The notes under the pieces were generated by a model. That model was given only the letters and a program-made list of their open reading frames with translations. It did not search any database and was not told the origin of the DNA. A DNA stretch of 32,057 nt from Gallionella sp. (GTDB taxonomy: Bacteria; Pseudomonadota; Gammaproteobacteria; Burkholderiales; Gallionellaceae): the NCBI GenBank assembly GCA_027311105.1, contig DAICZN010000111.1, forward strand, positions 1 through 32,057, read 5' to 3'. Below, piece by piece: positions 1 to 13,460 of the stretch; the first letter of the stretch is position 1; each line of letters starts with the position of its first letter. Made by a program: the position numbers and the translations under genes.

Positions 1-55
1 TTATCCCACAATGTCGAAAATCCGCGTGGGCACAAAAACCTGCCCACCCTACTGT

Positions 56-2768
<2,713 letters not shown>

Positions 2769-3072
2769 GGCAGGCTCCGAATGTGCGGGACGTAAATTCA
2801 GGATGCGATTATAAGGCGTTGCACCGTGTCCGTCTTGTCAGGTTGGCTTTATTTATATCTTCCTGCCCGGCAGGATTGGAATTAATATGTTCCTGTCCGG
2901 GGCTATAAGCTATATTGATGAATCTGCAACACAGGGGGCATTGCGTGGCCGGTGATTTGGAGTGTCCATTTGGCAACAGTGCTGCCCCGGGCCGCCATCG
3001 CGGCTTGGCGCGTTGCGCCGGCCCTCATGCGCCGCTGTGCGCCGGGCATGCATTCCCTCTGCGACCCGATCG

Positions 3073-6000
3073 ATGGCCCCGCCCATGATGACGGCCAGAT
3101 TATTCAAAAATCGTACATCCATCGATGCCGTGAAACTGCTGTCGGTCGCGCTGGCATACTTTGTCTGCGGCAGGCTGGGCCTTGCCCTGCCATCCGTCGA
3201 TTCCCACATTACCCTGATCTGGCTGCCTACCGGCATTGCCGTGGCGGCCCTGCTGCGCTGGGGTTATATCTGCTGGCCGGGGATACTCCTGGGCGCGCTG
3301 GCGACCAATTATTCGATTGATTCATCCCCGTTGCTGGACAGCTGCATCGCGCTGGGGAATACCGCCGGGCCACTGCTTGCCGCATGGATGCTGCAACGAT
3401 TGAAATTCCAGCGCGCACTGGACCGTGCCAGGGACATCCTGTTGCTTGTCTCTGCCGCAGCATCGGGGATGCTGGCCAGCGCCAGCGGAGGGGTGATCAG
3501 TCTGCGGCTGTTCGGGGTGCTGCCGGCGCAGGACATCGGCCTGGCCTGGCTGTCCTGGTGGGCGGGCGATGTCGTGGGCGTGCTGATGGCGGTGCCGCTG
3601 CTTCTGAATATTTCCCGCGCAGAATTGAAAAAATTATCGGCGCAGCGGGCGGAATTCCTGGCCTGGACTGGGCTTACACTGGTCCTGGTCTGGGGCGTGT
3701 TTTTCCTGAACCGCGATATCGGAAACGGTTCGTTGCCGCTGGTTTTCATATTGTTGCCGCTGGTCGTCTGGGCGGCGATGCGCTTTGGCATAGCGGGCTC
3801 GTCATTGGCGCTGCTGCTGCCGGCGGGCGTCGCCGCAGTGGCGACCGGTCTGGGGGCCGGACCGTTCCATACCCAGTCAGCCTCGCATGGCTTGATTGTG
3901 TTGTGGTTGTATCTTGCCACGCTGGTTGTGGTCAATCTGATGGTTGCGGCGCTGCAGTCAACACGAAAAAAAGTCGAGGAATCTCTCAACCTGGACAGGG
4001 ATTTTAATGAGGCACTGATTCAATCGCTGCCGGGCATATTTTACGTGTTTGACACATCCGGGCGCTTTTTGAGGTGGAACAAGCAGCTTGAGAAAGTGCT
4101 GCATTGCAGCAGTGAAGAAATCGCCCGCAGCCATCCGCTGGATTTTTTTTCAGGCACTGACCGCGGCCTGGTCGAGGAAAATATCCGCAAGGTCTTCACG
4201 GACGGAGAAACCGTTGTCGAAGCCGCGCTGGTGGCTAGAAATGGCGTAAAGATCCCCTACTACTTTACCGGACGGAGAATTCAATATAACGGGGAAGCGG
4301 TGCTGGTCGGCATGGGGATAGATGTTGCAGAGCGCAAACAGGCGGAGCAGCAGCTTGTCGCAAGCGAGCTGCAGCTGCGCACCATCTTCGAGACCGGGCC
4401 GGAGTGCGTGAAACTGGTTGCGGAAGACGGGACCCTGCTGCAGATGAACCCCGCCGGCTTGCGCATGCTGGAGGCGGACACGCCCGAACAGGTCATCGGA
4501 CATGAGGCGCTTGGAATCGTGCTGCCTTCATATCGCAAGGACTTTGTGGCGCTGATGCGGCGGGTGTTTGCGGGCGAGTCCGGCCACCTGGAATTCGAGG
4601 TGACCGGGCTGAAGGGCAGCAGACGCTGGCTGGAAACCGATGAGGTGCCGATGCGCGATGCGCAAGGCCGGATCACCGCGATGCTGGGAGTAACCCGCGA
4701 TATCACCTCGCGGAAACAGATTGAACAGAAATCGGAAGTGCTGATGCGCCGCCATCAGGCACTGATGAAGTCCGCGCTGGAGGGTATCCACATCATGGAT
4801 ATGCGCGGAAACCTCGTTGAGTTCAATGATACTTTCTGCCAGATGCTGGGCTATACCCGGGAAGAAGCGGCAAAACTCAACGTGGCCGACTGGGATGCGC
4901 AATGGTCGCGGGATGAACTGATGCAACGCTTCAAACACCTGATCACGGTGGATGGCGCCTTGTTCGAGACCCGGCACCGCCGCAAGGACGGCGCCGTGAT
5001 CGATGTGGAGGTCAGCACCACGGGGGCCGATATAGAGGGCGAATATTACCTGTATGCCTCCAGCCGTGATATTACCGCGCGCAAGAAGGCTGAAATTGAG
5101 CTGCGCGACAGTGAACGGAAATCGCGCATGTTGATGGATAGTGCGGCAGATGCGGTGTTTGTTGCGGACCCGGCAACCGAAAGCTTGCTGTATATCAACG
5201 AACGCTTCGAATCTGTCCTGGGCTATTCGCGGGCAGAACTGACCGGCAGCAACATGTTTGACCTGGTGACACCCGCTTTTCGCGACGTCTACCGGGAACG
5301 TTTCCGCGGCATCGTTCAATCGGGCGGGGTGACGACCCGAGAGATCCGCTTGAACCGGAAAGACGGGAGCAGCGTGTCATTCGAAATGAATGTGGTCACC
5401 CTGCCGGATGGAACCTTGTATGGAGCTTGCCGCGATATCACCGAGCGCAAGCGCGCCGACGAGGCATTGCGCATCGCTGCGGTTACCTTCGATACCCAGG
5501 AGGCGATCATGATCACCGCGCCTGACGGCAGAATTTTGCGCGTCAATAAATCCTTCCATGACATTACCGGCTATGGTTCGGATGAGGTGATCGGGCAGAA
5601 CCCGCGCATCCTGCAGTCCGGCCGGCACAATGAGGCTTTTTACCAGGCCATGTGGTCAGCCTTGCACGATACCGGCAAATGGGCCGGAGAGATTTGGGAC
5701 AAGCGCAGGGACGGCAGCGTCTATCCGAAATCAATGACCATCACGGCCGTATACAATGGCCAGAAACAGGTATCGCATTACGTCGCGGTGTTCCGCGATA
5801 TCAGCAATCTGAAGCAATCCGAACAGGAAATCCACCAGCTGGCCTTCTACGACGCGCTGACCAGGCTGCCGAATCGCCGTTTGCTGCTGGATCGTTTGCA
5901 GCAGGCGATGGCGACCGGCTCACGCTCCGGCAGGTATGGCGCATTGCTGTTTCTGGATCTGGACCACTTCAAGAACATCAATGACACGCGCGGGCATGCG

Positions 6001-7140
6001 GCGGGCGATGAGTTGTTGGTCGCCGTGGCGGACCGCTTGCGCGACTGCGTGCGCGAGGGCGACAGCGTGGCCAGGATGGGCGGCGATGAATTCGTGGTGG
6101 TGCTGGAAAATTTGAGCAGCACGGAAAATGAGGCGGCGGCGCTGACCGAATCGATCGCGGAAAAGATACTCGGTGAGCTGGATAAGCCCTATGTGCTTTC
6201 CGGGTTTGAGTGCCTTTCCACGGTCAGTATCGGCGTCAGCCTGTTTCTCGGCCACCAGGAAAGCGCGGCTGATCTGCTCCAGCACACCGATGTCGCCATG
6301 TACCAGGCCAAGGCCCAGGGGCGCAATGCCATCCGCTTCTTCGATCCGCACATGCAAACGGTGCTGCAGGCGCGCGCCGCACTGGAAGCGGACCTGCGCC
6401 ACGCGCTTGAAAAACAGCAGTTCCGCTTGCAATACCAGATCCAGGTAGACAGGTTGCGCCGACCGTTGGGGGCGGAAGTATTGTTGCGCTGGGAACACCC
6501 CCAGCGCGGCCTGATTCCTCCAGACGAATTCATTCCGTTGGCCGAGGAAACCGGGCTGATCGTGCCGATCGGTTTGTGGGTATTGCAAACCGCCTGCGCG
6601 CAGCTCGGGAAATGGCAGAATGACGCGCTGACCCGCGACCTGACGCTGGCGGTGAATGTCAGCGCCAAACAGTTTCGCCAGGCTGACTTCGTTGCTTATG
6701 TACAGCGCGCGCTGCGGGAGAGCGGTGCAAAACCGGCTCGCCTCAAGCTGGAATTGACCGAAAGCACGGTGCTGGACAACGTGGCGGACACCATCAGCAA
6801 GATGCATGAAATCAATGCCTCGGGGGTAAGTTTCTCGATGGATGACTTCGGTACCGGCTACTCCTCGTTGCAGTACCTCAAACTGTTGCCGCTGGACCAG
6901 ATCAAGATAGACCAGTCCTTTGTGCGCGATATCGTGACCGACCCCAATGATGCCGCCATCGTGCAGACCATCATCGCGATGGCGGAGACACTGGGATTTG
7001 ACGTTATTGCAGAAGGTGTTGAAAACGAGGCGCAACGCGAGTTCCTCGATTTGCGCGGCTGTCCTGCTTTCCAGGGTTATTTGTTCAGCAGGCCGGTACC
7101 AATAGAACAGTTTGAGGCGTTGTTGCGCCAGGGTATCTGA
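3073..7140 (+). CDS. MASE1 - multi-PAS - GGDEF - EAL sensor diguanylate cyclase/phosphodiesterase (start uncertain: ORF opens at GTG 2962; ATGs at 3073, 3085 and 3088)
   Basis: MASE1-like N-terminal membrane region (LAYFVCGRLGLALPS...WLPTGIAVAALLRWG), about five PAS-like segments, RMGGDEFVVVLE, EVLLRWEHP, LTEST, DDFGTGYSSL, IAEGVEN. Confidence 0.9.
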   Translation: MAPPMMTARLFKNRTSIDAVKLLSVALAYFVCGRLGLALPSVDSHITLIWLPTGIAVAALLRWGYICWPGILLGALATNYSIDSSPLLDSCIALGNTAGPLLAAWMLQRLKFQRALDRARDILLLVSAAASGMLASASGGVISLRLFGVLPAQDIGLAWLSWWAGDVVGVLMAVPLLLNISRAELKKLSAQRAEFLAWTGLTLVLVWGVFFLNRDIGNGSLPLVFILLPLVVWAAMRFGIAGSSLALLLPAGVAAVATGLGAGPFHTQSASHGLIVLWLYLATLVVVNLMVAALQSTRKKVEESLNLDRDFNEALIQSLPGIFYVFDTSGRFLRWNKQLEKVLHCSSEEIARSHPLDFFSGTDRGLVEENIRKVFTDGETVVEAALVARNGVKIPYYFTGRRIQYNGEAVLVGMGIDVAERKQAEQQLVASELQLRTIFETGPECVKLVAEDGTLLQMNPAGLRMLEADTPEQVIGHEALGIVLPSYRKDFVALMRRVFAGESGHLEFEVTGLKGSRRWLETDEVPMRDAQGRITAMLGVTRDITSRKQIEQKSEVLMRRHQALMKSALEGIHIMDMRGNLVEFNDTFCQMLGYTREEAAKLNVADWDAQWSRDELMQRFKHLITVDGALFETRHRRKDGAVIDVEVSTTGADIEGEYYLYASSRDITARKKAEIELRDSERKSRMLMDSAADAVFVADPATESLLYINERFESVLGYSRAELTGSNMFDLVTPAFRDVYRERFRGIVQSGGVTTREIRLNRKDGSSVSFEMNVVTLPDGTLYGACRDITERKRADEALRIAAVTFDTQEAIMITAPDGRILRVNKSFHDITGYGSDEVIGQNPRILQSGRHNEAFYQAMWSALHDTGKWAGEIWDKRRDGSVYPKSMTITAVYNGQKQVSHYVAVFRDISNLKQSEQEIHQLAFYDALTRLPNRRLLLDRLQQAMATGSRSGRYGALLFLDLDHFKNINDTRGHAAGDELLVAVADRLRDCVREGDSVARMGGDEFVVVLENLSSTENEAAALTESIAEKILGELDKPYVLSGFECLSTVSIGVSLFLGHQESAADLLQHTDVAMYQAKAQGRNAIRFFDPHMQTVLQARAALEADLRHALEKQQFRLQYQIQVDRLRRPLGAEVLLRWEHPQRGLIPPDEFIPLAEETGLIVPIGLWVLQTACAQLGKWQNDALTRDLTLAVNVSAKQFRQADFVAYVQRALRESGAKPARLKLELTESTVLDNVADTISKMHEINASGVSFSMDDFGTGYSSLQYLKLLPLDQIKIDQSFVRDIVTDPNDAAIVQTIIAMAETLGFDVIAEGVENEAQREFLDLRGCPAFQGYLFSRPVPIEQFEALLRQGI

Positions 7141-7232
7141 GTATCGGTCTGGCGGCAGGCATGCTGTTGATACAACCCTGCCGGATATTAACGTGTTGCG
7201 TGATTCTGCCCTGCGCAAGCGGCTTTCCGGGA

Positions 7233-8534
7233 CTACCGTTTCAGCGCATCAATTTCGGCCGCGGAGCCCGCGGAAATATTGCGTGGCGTAAACCTGTCCT
7301 CCATGCATAGCAACGCGCTGCCATAGGCAGCCTCACAATGTATCGCTGCGCTGACCGGTATACCGAGCAATCTTTCGCGCAGCTTTCCCCATACTGCATT
7401 TTTTGCCCCGCCGCCGCTGGTCACGACCCGTGTGAGTGGCGGCGCGCCCAGTTCGGCGAGCCTGGCATAGCCCGCCACTTCGATACGAGCCAGACCCTGC
7501 AACAATCCATGCAGGAATTCCGCATCATTGCCTGGACGCGGTTTCAGTCTTGGTTCCAGCTGCGCATCGCTGACCGGGAATCGTTCGCCGGTTCCGGCCA
7601 GCGGGTAATAATCCAGCGGGCTGTCCTGAAGCGGGTCGATTCCAGCGCTCAGGGAAACAAGCCGGGCATCGTCAAAATAACGGCGAAATACGCCCGCTCC
7701 GGCGTTCGATGCGCCGCCCGCCAGCCACAGGTCGCCGTGGCGGTGGCTGTATACGCCGTACTCCGCGGCCTCGATGCGCCGTGTCGAAAGCTGCTTGAGC
7801 ACCAGCGTGGTGCCCAGCGTCGTCACGCCGACTCCCGTCTGGCTGACGCCGGCGGCGATGAAGGCGGCTGTGCTGTCGGTGCTGCCAGCGTGAATGGCGC
7901 ATTGCGGATTGATGCCGAAATGCGCCGCGATGTCGGGCCGGATTTTCGCTATCACTGCGCCGGGCGCAACCACCTGCGGCAACAGGTGGGTGTGCGGCAA
8001 AGTCATCAGCCAGTCCGGCCAGCGCAGGGCTTCCGCGTCGTAGCCGGTCTTCAGGGCATTGTGATAATCGCTGATGCCGGGCTGCCCGCCGAGCAGGGCG
8101 GTGAGCCAATCGGCCTGATGCAGGAAATACGCGGCCCGTTCATGGCCGCTTTGCCGGGTCAGCCACAGAAACTTGGCAAGCCCCGAAGTGGCGCTGCAAA
8201 CAATATGGTCGTTAGGCGCGATGAGCCCGAGTTGTCCGGCCTGTTGCTGCGCGCGCTGATCGTTGTATAACAGCGCAGGTGAGCAGGGTTCCAGCTGCGC
8301 ATCGCACAGCAGCACCGTGCCGGAGGTGGCGTCCAGCGCCAGACCTTGCAATCCGGCCGCAATGTGTCGCGGCAGCGCACGGAGCAGCGCGTGCAGCGCG
8401 GCGCGCCATTCGGTCGGGGATTGCAGGGCGGAGCTGGGATAGGCGATGCGCTGTTCCCAGACGACGGTTTTGTCATCGTCGATAACGCAGGCACGCGCGC
8501 CGGAGGTGCCGAAATCCAGTCCCAGGTACATCAT
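7233..8534 (-). CDS. FGGY-family carbohydrate kinase
   Basis: GLDFGTSGARACVIDDD phosphate-binding N-terminus, LYNDQRA, GSTDSTAAFIAAG, C-terminal GGGAKNAVWGKLRERLLGIPV. Confidence 0.8.
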   Translation of the reverse strand: MMYLGLDFGTSGARACVIDDDKTVVWEQRIAYPSSALQSPTEWRAALHALLRALPRHIAAGLQGLALDATSGTVLLCDAQLEPCSPALLYNDQRAQQQAGQLGLIAPNDHIVCSATSGLAKFLWLTRQSGHERAAYFLHQADWLTALLGGQPGISDYHNALKTGYDAEALRWPDWLMTLPHTHLLPQVVAPGAVIAKIRPDIAAHFGINPQCAIHAGSTDSTAAFIAAGVSQTGVGVTTLGTTLVLKQLSTRRIEAAEYGVYSHRHGDLWLAGGASNAGAGVFRRYFDDARLVSLSAGIDPLQDSPLDYYPLAGTGERFPVSDAQLEPRLKPRPGNDAEFLHGLLQGLARIEVAGYARLAELGAPPLTRVVTSGGGAKNAVWGKLRERLLGIPVSAAIHCEAAYGSALLCMEDRFTPRNISAGSAAEIDALKR

Positions 8535-8555
8535 GAACGAAACATTATGGCCGCA

Positions 8556-8975
8556 TCAGCCCCGGGTGCTGGATTGGGCGTCGAAGCGGTTCAATTCGAT
8601 CCGGGGTCCGGGCTGCCAGCCCGGCTTGCGGTGTTCCGCGGTTACCGCGGTGAATATGCCGCCGCGCACGTAAAACCTGGCGGTGAGGCGCATGAAACGC
8701 GGCTGGATGGCGGCGGCCAGGTCGTCCAGGATGCGGTTGGTGACGTCCTCGTGAAAATGCCCTTCGTTGCGGAACGACCAGATATACAGCTTGAGGCTTT
8801 TCAGCTCGACGCACTTTTGGTCCGCGATGTAATCGAGTATCAGCGTGGCGAAGTCCGGCTGGCCGGTCTTGGGGCACAAACAGGTGAACTCGGGTATCTC
8901 CATGTGGATATGGTAGTCGCGCTGCGGGCCGGGGTTGGGGAAAGTTTCAAGAGTTTTAGAGGGTTGCGTGGCCAT
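8556..8975 (-). CDS. queF: NADPH-dependent 7-cyano-7-deazaguanine reductase (start trimmed from 9032 to MATQPSK at 8975)
   Basis: [37 protein letters not shown] and [19 protein letters not shown] are QueF hallmarks. Confidence 0.92.
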   Translation of the reverse strand: MATQPSKTLETFPNPGPQRDYHIHMEIPEFTCLCPKTGQPDFATLILDYIADQKCVELKSLKLYIWSFRNEGHFHEDVTNRILDDLAAAIQPRFMRLTARFYVRGGIFTAVTAEHRKPGWQPGPRIELNRFDAQSSTRG

Positions 8976-8976
8976 G

Positions 8977-9005
8977 TTGGTATGCCTGTCCGGTTCGGTT
9001 AGAAT
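8977..9005 (+). promoter_or_regulatory. Candidate sigma70-type promoter for smc
   Basis: TTGGTA (8977-8982), 17-nt spacer, TAGAAT (9000-9005); GTG start of smc at 9026. Confidence 0.4.
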
Positions 9006-9025
9006 AGCGCGCATTATAAAACGTT

Positions 9026-12000
9026 GTGGCAACCAAATTGCGTTTATCCCAGATTAAGTTAGCCGGTTTCAAATCCTTCGTAGACCCCACCCACATCGCG
9101 CTGCCGGGGCAGATTGTGGGCGTGGTCGGCCCGAACGGCTGCGGCAAGTCCAACGTGATCGACGCGCTACGCTGGGTGCTGGGCGAGTCCAAGGCTTCCG
9201 CACTGCGCGGCGAGACCATGCAGGACGTGATCTTCAACGGCTCCAGCAAGCGCAAGCCGGTTTCGCGCGCCAGCGTCGAACTGGTGTTCGACAACTCGCT
9301 GGGCAAGGCGAACGGCCAGTGGGCCAGCTATGCCGAAATTTCCATCAAGCGCGTGCTGCAGCGCGACGGCGATTCCAGTTACCACATCAACAACCAGCAC
9401 GTGCGGCGCAAGGACATCACCGACATCTTCCTCGGCACCGGTCTGGGGGCGCGCGCCTACGCGATCATCGAGCAGGGCATGATCTCGCGCATCATCGAGG
9501 CCAAGCCGGAAGAATTGCGCATCTTTCTCGAGGAAGCGGCCGGGGTTTCCAAATACCGCGACCGGCGGCGCGAGACCGAATTGCGCATAGCCGACACGCG
9601 CGACAATCTGCTGCGCGTCAGCGATATCCTGCAGGAACTGGAAAAACAACTGGTGCATCTGGGCGCCCAGGCCGAAGTGGCAAAACAATACCGCGCCCTG
9701 GAGAATCAGCGCGACACCACGCAGCGTTTGTTCTGGCTGGTGAAGAAACAGGAAGCCGAAGCGCAGCGCGCAAGGTTTGCGCAGGCCACCGAAAAAACCC
9801 GCACCGAACTGGAAGCCGAGACCGCGCGGCTGCGCGACATAGAAAACCAGCTGGAAACGGCACGCAGCGGGCATTACCAGCTTTCCGATGCGCTCCATGC
9901 CAGGCAGGGTGATCTGTACACGGCGAATGCCGAGATTGCGCGGCTGGAGCAGCACATCAAACATGTCGCCGAGCAACGCCAGCGCATGACGCAGCAGCTT
10001 GCCAATACCGAGCGGCAGATCGAACAGCAGAAGCAGCAGCGCCAGGGCGTGCATGCACTGCTGGAACATTGGCAGCGCCAGCAGGAAGGTGCCGGAACCA
10101 AAGCGGCGGAAGCCGGGCAGCTTGCCGAGGCGGAAGGCCGGAACCTGCCGCAGGCGGAGCAGGCGGCGCGCATCGCCCAGGAACGACACAACGAATTGCA
10201 GCGCGAACATTTGCTGTTGCAGCAGAAAATGCAATTGGCCGAAACCCAGCGTGACAACCTGCAACGCAACATCCAGCAGCTGGATTCCCGGCGCCTGCGC
10301 CTGCTGATGGAAAAGGACAATCTGCCGAGTGCCGACGGCAATGCGCTGCAGCAGGCGCAGCAGCAACTGTCCGAGCTCGAAATGGAGCGCGCGGAACAGG
10401 TCGAGAAACTGGCGCACCTGCAGGAACAACTGCCGTTGGCGGATACGCAGCGGGGCAACCAGCGCGATTCCCTGCAGCAGCAGGAGCGGGTGCTGGCGCA
10501 GACCGAGGCCAGGCTGCAGGCCTTGCAGCAGTTGCAGCGCCAGATAGACAGCGACAAGAACCTCAACGCCTGGCTGCAGCAGCACCAGCTGGATAACAAG
10601 CCGCGCCTGTGGCAAGCCATACGCATCGAGAGCGGCTGGGAAGACGCGCTGGAAGCCGTACTGCGCGAACGCCTCAACGCGCTGGCCCTGCCCTCGCTGG
10701 ATACCGCCGCTGCCTGGAGCGATGCGCCTCCGGCCAAGCTGGCGTTGTTTTCCCCGTCCGGCAACGGGCAGGATGATGGCGGGCCGGGCCAGCTGAAATC
10801 TCTGCTGAGTTATGTGCAATGCCAGGACGCGCAGGTGTTGCCGGTGATGCGCGACTGGCTGAACGGCGTCTATGCCGTGGCGGACGTTGCGCAGGGTTAT
10901 GCGCTGCGCGCGCAGTTGCCGGCGGGCGGCTGGTTCGTCACTCCGCAGGGACACCTGATCGGCGCGCACAGCGTGCTGTTCCACGCGCCGGACAGCCAGT
11001 TGCACGGCGTATTGGCCAGGCAGCGCGAGATCGAAAAACTGGAGCTGGAACTGGTCGAGCAGAACCGCAACGCGGAATATTCCAGGCAGCAGGTCGCCGA
11101 GGCCGAGCAACACTATCAGTCCATCGAGATGCAGATCGCCCCGCTGCGCACCGGCGGCAACGAATTGCAGCAGCGCCTGCACGGTCTGCAGATGAACATA
11201 CTCAAGCTCAACCAGGCGCATGAGCGCAGTGTGGAGCGCACCGCCCAGATCGAGAGGGAGATGCAGGAAGTCGCCGACCTGCTCGGCACCGAACAGCGCC
11301 AGCAGGAAGGCATAAACGAACAAATGCTGATACTGCGCGAGCAGATCGCCGAGTTTTATGCGCAAGTCGATGCGGCGCAACGAGATGCCAATGCGCAGGA
11401 AATCGCGTTGCGCGAGCAACGCAGCCGCGCGCAGCATGCGCAGCATGCCTTGCAGGAAGCGCGCTTCTTCGCCAAGACCTGCACGGAGAAAATAGCCGAC
11501 CTGCAGCACAGCGTTCAGCAGATCACCGATGCGCTGGCACAGTTCGAGCAGAGCCTGGAGCAGTTGCGCGCCGATCTGTCGGTCGGCGAGGACGACACGG
11601 CCCGGCAGCAATTGCAGGCAGCCTTGCTGGTGCGCCAGGCCTGCGAGCAGGCGCTGGGCGAAGCGCGCAATATTCTGGAAAATGCCACGGTAAATCTGCA
11701 GAAGTTCGAGCAGGAACGGATGGCCTGCGAACACAAATTGAATCCGCTGCGCGAGAAGCTCGGCGAACTGACGCTCAAGGAACAGGAAGCGCGCCTGCAT
11801 TTCGAGCAGTGGTCAGAGCAGTTGCAGGGTGTTGACGAACAGGCGCTGCTGCCACTGCTGGAAGGAAACAACAAGCCGAATGCGCTGCAGGCCGAGTTGA
11901 ACCGGCTGAACGACGGTATTGAGGCGCTGGGCGCGGTGAATCTCGCGGCGCTCGAGGAATTGCAAGCCGCCACCGAGCGCAAAGCCTACCTGGATGCACA

Positions 12001-12553
12001 GGCCAAGGACCTGAACGAAGCGATGGCAACGCTGGAAGACGCGATACGCCGCATCGACAAGGAATCGCGCGATCTGTTGATGGACACCTATAACCAGGTC
12101 AACCGGCACTTGTCGGAAATGTTCCCCGTGCTGTTTGCCGGGGGCGAGGCAAGACTGGTGCTGACCGGGGAAGAAATACTGGACAGCGGCGTGCAGGTGA
12201 TGGCGCAACCGCCGGGCAAGAAAAACAGCTCTATACATCTGTTGTCCGGCGGGGAAAAGGCCCTGACCGCGATCGCGCTGATATTCTCGCTGTTCCAGCT
12301 CAATCCGGCACCGTTCTGCCTGCTCGACGAAGTGGACGCGCCGCTGGACGATACCAACACCGAGCGGCTGTGCGCGCTGATCAAGAAAATGTCGCAGCAC
12401 ACCCAGTTCGTGTTCATCAGCCACAACAAGATCACGATGGAACTGGCCCAGCAACTGGTGGGCGTGACCATGCAGGAGAAGGGCGTATCCAAGGTGGTGG
12501 CGGTGGATATCGAGGAAGCCTTGCGCTTGCGCGACGAGGTGCTGGTCGCGTAG
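9026..12553 (+). CDS. smc: Chromosome segregation protein SMC
   Basis: Walker [21 protein letters not shown], long Gln/Glu-rich coiled coils with hinge, C-terminal [41 protein letters not shown] start. Confidence 0.96.
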   Translation: MATKLRLSQIKLAGFKSFVDPTHIALPGQIVGVVGPNGCGKSNVIDALRWVLGESKASALRGETMQDVIFNGSSKRKPVSRASVELVFDNSLGKANGQWASYAEISIKRVLQRDGDSSYHINNQHVRRKDITDIFLGTGLGARAYAIIEQGMISRIIEAKPEELRIFLEEAAGVSKYRDRRRETELRIADTRDNLLRVSDILQELEKQLVHLGAQAEVAKQYRALENQRDTTQRLFWLVKKQEAEAQRARFAQATEKTRTELEAETARLRDIENQLETARSGHYQLSDALHARQGDLYTANAEIARLEQHIKHVAEQRQRMTQQLANTERQIEQQKQQRQGVHALLEHWQRQQEGAGTKAAEAGQLAEAEGRNLPQAEQAARIAQERHNELQREHLLLQQKMQLAETQRDNLQRNIQQLDSRRLRLLMEKDNLPSADGNALQQAQQQLSELEMERAEQVEKLAHLQEQLPLADTQRGNQRDSLQQQERVLAQTEARLQALQQLQRQIDSDKNLNAWLQQHQLDNKPRLWQAIRIESGWEDALEAVLRERLNALALPSLDTAAAWSDAPPAKLALFSPSGNGQDDGGPGQLKSLLSYVQCQDAQVLPVMRDWLNGVYAVADVAQGYALRAQLPAGGWFVTPQGHLIGAHSVLFHAPDSQLHGVLARQREIEKLELELVEQNRNAEYSRQQVAEAEQHYQSIEMQIAPLRTGGNELQQRLHGLQMNILKLNQAHERSVERTAQIEREMQEVADLLGTEQRQQEGINEQMLILREQIAEFYAQVDAAQRDANAQEIALREQRSRAQHAQHALQEARFFAKTCTEKIADLQHSVQQITDALAQFEQSLEQLRADLSVGEDDTARQQLQAALLVRQACEQALGEARNILENATVNLQKFEQERMACEHKLNPLREKLGELTLKEQEARLHFEQWSEQLQGVDEQALLPLLEGNNKPNALQAELNRLNDGIEALGAVNLAALEELQAATERKAYLDAQAKDLNEAMATLEDAIRRIDKESRDLLMDTYNQVNRHLSEMFPVLFAGGEARLVLTGEEILDSGVQVMAQPPGKKNSSIHLLSGGEKALTAIALIFSLFQLNPAPFCLLDEVDAPLDDTNTERLCALIKKMSQHTQFVFISHNKITMELAQQLVGVTMQEKGVSKVVAVDIEEALRLRDEVLVA

Positions 12554-12555
12554 CA

Positions 12556-12584
12556 GGGGGAGTTGTTTGCATCCCCCGTTTGTT
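12556..12584 (+). terminator. Candidate intrinsic terminator downstream of smc
   Basis: GGGGGA (12556-12561) / TCCCCC (12572-12577) perfect 6-bp stem followed by GTTTGTT, just after the smc stop. Confidence 0.45.
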
Positions 12585-12601
12585 CAAATCATGGAACAGC
12601 C

Positions 12602-12820
12602 TTAAACGCCGGTCGTTGTGCGTTCTTTTTCCTTGCTTGCGCCGGTCTGGTCGCGGTCCCTGATCTGCATCGGAGTTTGGTCATCGGAGCGCATGCCTTC
12701 CCTGAAGCCCTTTACCGCGCCGCCGAGATCGCTGCCGATGTTGCGCAGCTTCTTGGTGCCGAAGATCATCACGATAACCAGTAATACGATCAGCCAATGC
12801 CAGATGCTTAGTTCGCCCAT
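12602..12820 (-). CDS. tatA: Sec-independent translocase subunit TatA/TatE
   Basis: [43 protein letters not shown]: TatA TM helix, FGTKKL hinge and amphipathic helix. Confidence 0.9.
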   Translation of the reverse strand: MGELSIWHWLIVLLVIVMIFGTKKLRNIGSDLGGAVKGFREGMRSDDQTPMQIRDRDQTGASKEKERTTTGV

Positions 12821-12863
12821 TTCGCTCTCCTTGGGGTAGCAGGAACGGGCATTATAGCCAGAA

Positions 12864-13442
12864 TCAGCGCAGATCGCCCGCCAGGGAATTGCGCACTTCC
12901 GCCGGCACTTCCACTTCCTTGCGGTAACCGGGGTGGTCTATGCCTGCACGCAGGACTGCTCCACGCCTGATTGCGCCAACCATTTCCGGCGTGAGTTCGA
13001 AGCGCAGGAAATGTACCGCAGAGGTCTTGTCTTCGGTCTCCCTGTCCATGTCCTCGTTGGCGATCGGATAAACCTTGCCGCATCCTTCAGCCTGTATCCA
13101 GATGGCTTTCTCGATGCCGAGCAGACTGGCGAGGGCCACACGGCGCTCTTCCACATCCTCGTACTCAAGCATGAAAGTCGCCTTCCAGTTGCTGCCATCC
13201 GGTATGAGAGAGTTGTAGACATCCAGTTCCTGCTGTATGCCTTCCGCTTCGAAGATGCGCTCCAGACGCAACATTTCCTGCACCTGGTATTGCATCGTGA
13301 GGCTGTCCTCGAAATACAGCGTGGCGTGAGCGCCGATGGCCAGTCTGCGCTTCGCCTTGTGCGCCATGACCTTGGCACGGAATTCGGGCCGGATGCGGGC
13401 GTATTGTTCCAGGCTATACAGTTTTTCGCGGGTTAATTGCAT
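12864..13442 (-). CDS. DUF3501 family protein
   Basis: 192-aa ORF with [44 protein letters not shown], adjacent to the Fe-S protein and rubrerythrin genes as recalled for this family. Confidence 0.75.
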   Translation of the reverse strand: MQLTREKLYSLEQYARIRPEFRAKVMAHKAKRRLAIGAHATLYFEDSLTMQYQVQEMLRLERIFEAEGIQQELDVYNSLIPDGSNWKATFMLEYEDVEERRVALASLLGIEKAIWIQAEGCGKVYPIANEDMDRETEDKTSAVHFLRFELTPEMVGAIRRGAVLRAGIDHPGYRKEVEVPAEVRNSLAGDLR

Positions 13443-13460
13443 GTTCGTAATTCTTCCTGT

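Noticed and set aside
1-55. GTGGGCA-N8-TGCCCAC inverted repeat as the acnA terminator
   Set aside because: Perfect 7-bp stem, but no clear U-tract on the minus strand; left uncalled.
5920-7218. 432-aa minus-strand ORF antisense to the GGDEF-EAL region
   Set aside because: Fully explained as a shadow of the well-supported c-di-GMP gene.
9167-11800. 877-aa minus-strand ORF antisense to smc
   Set aside because: Leu/Gln/Arg-rich translation with no recognisable motifs, lying inside the clear smc CDS. CAG-rich coiled-coil codons read as CTG (Leu) on the other strand, which explains the lack of stops.
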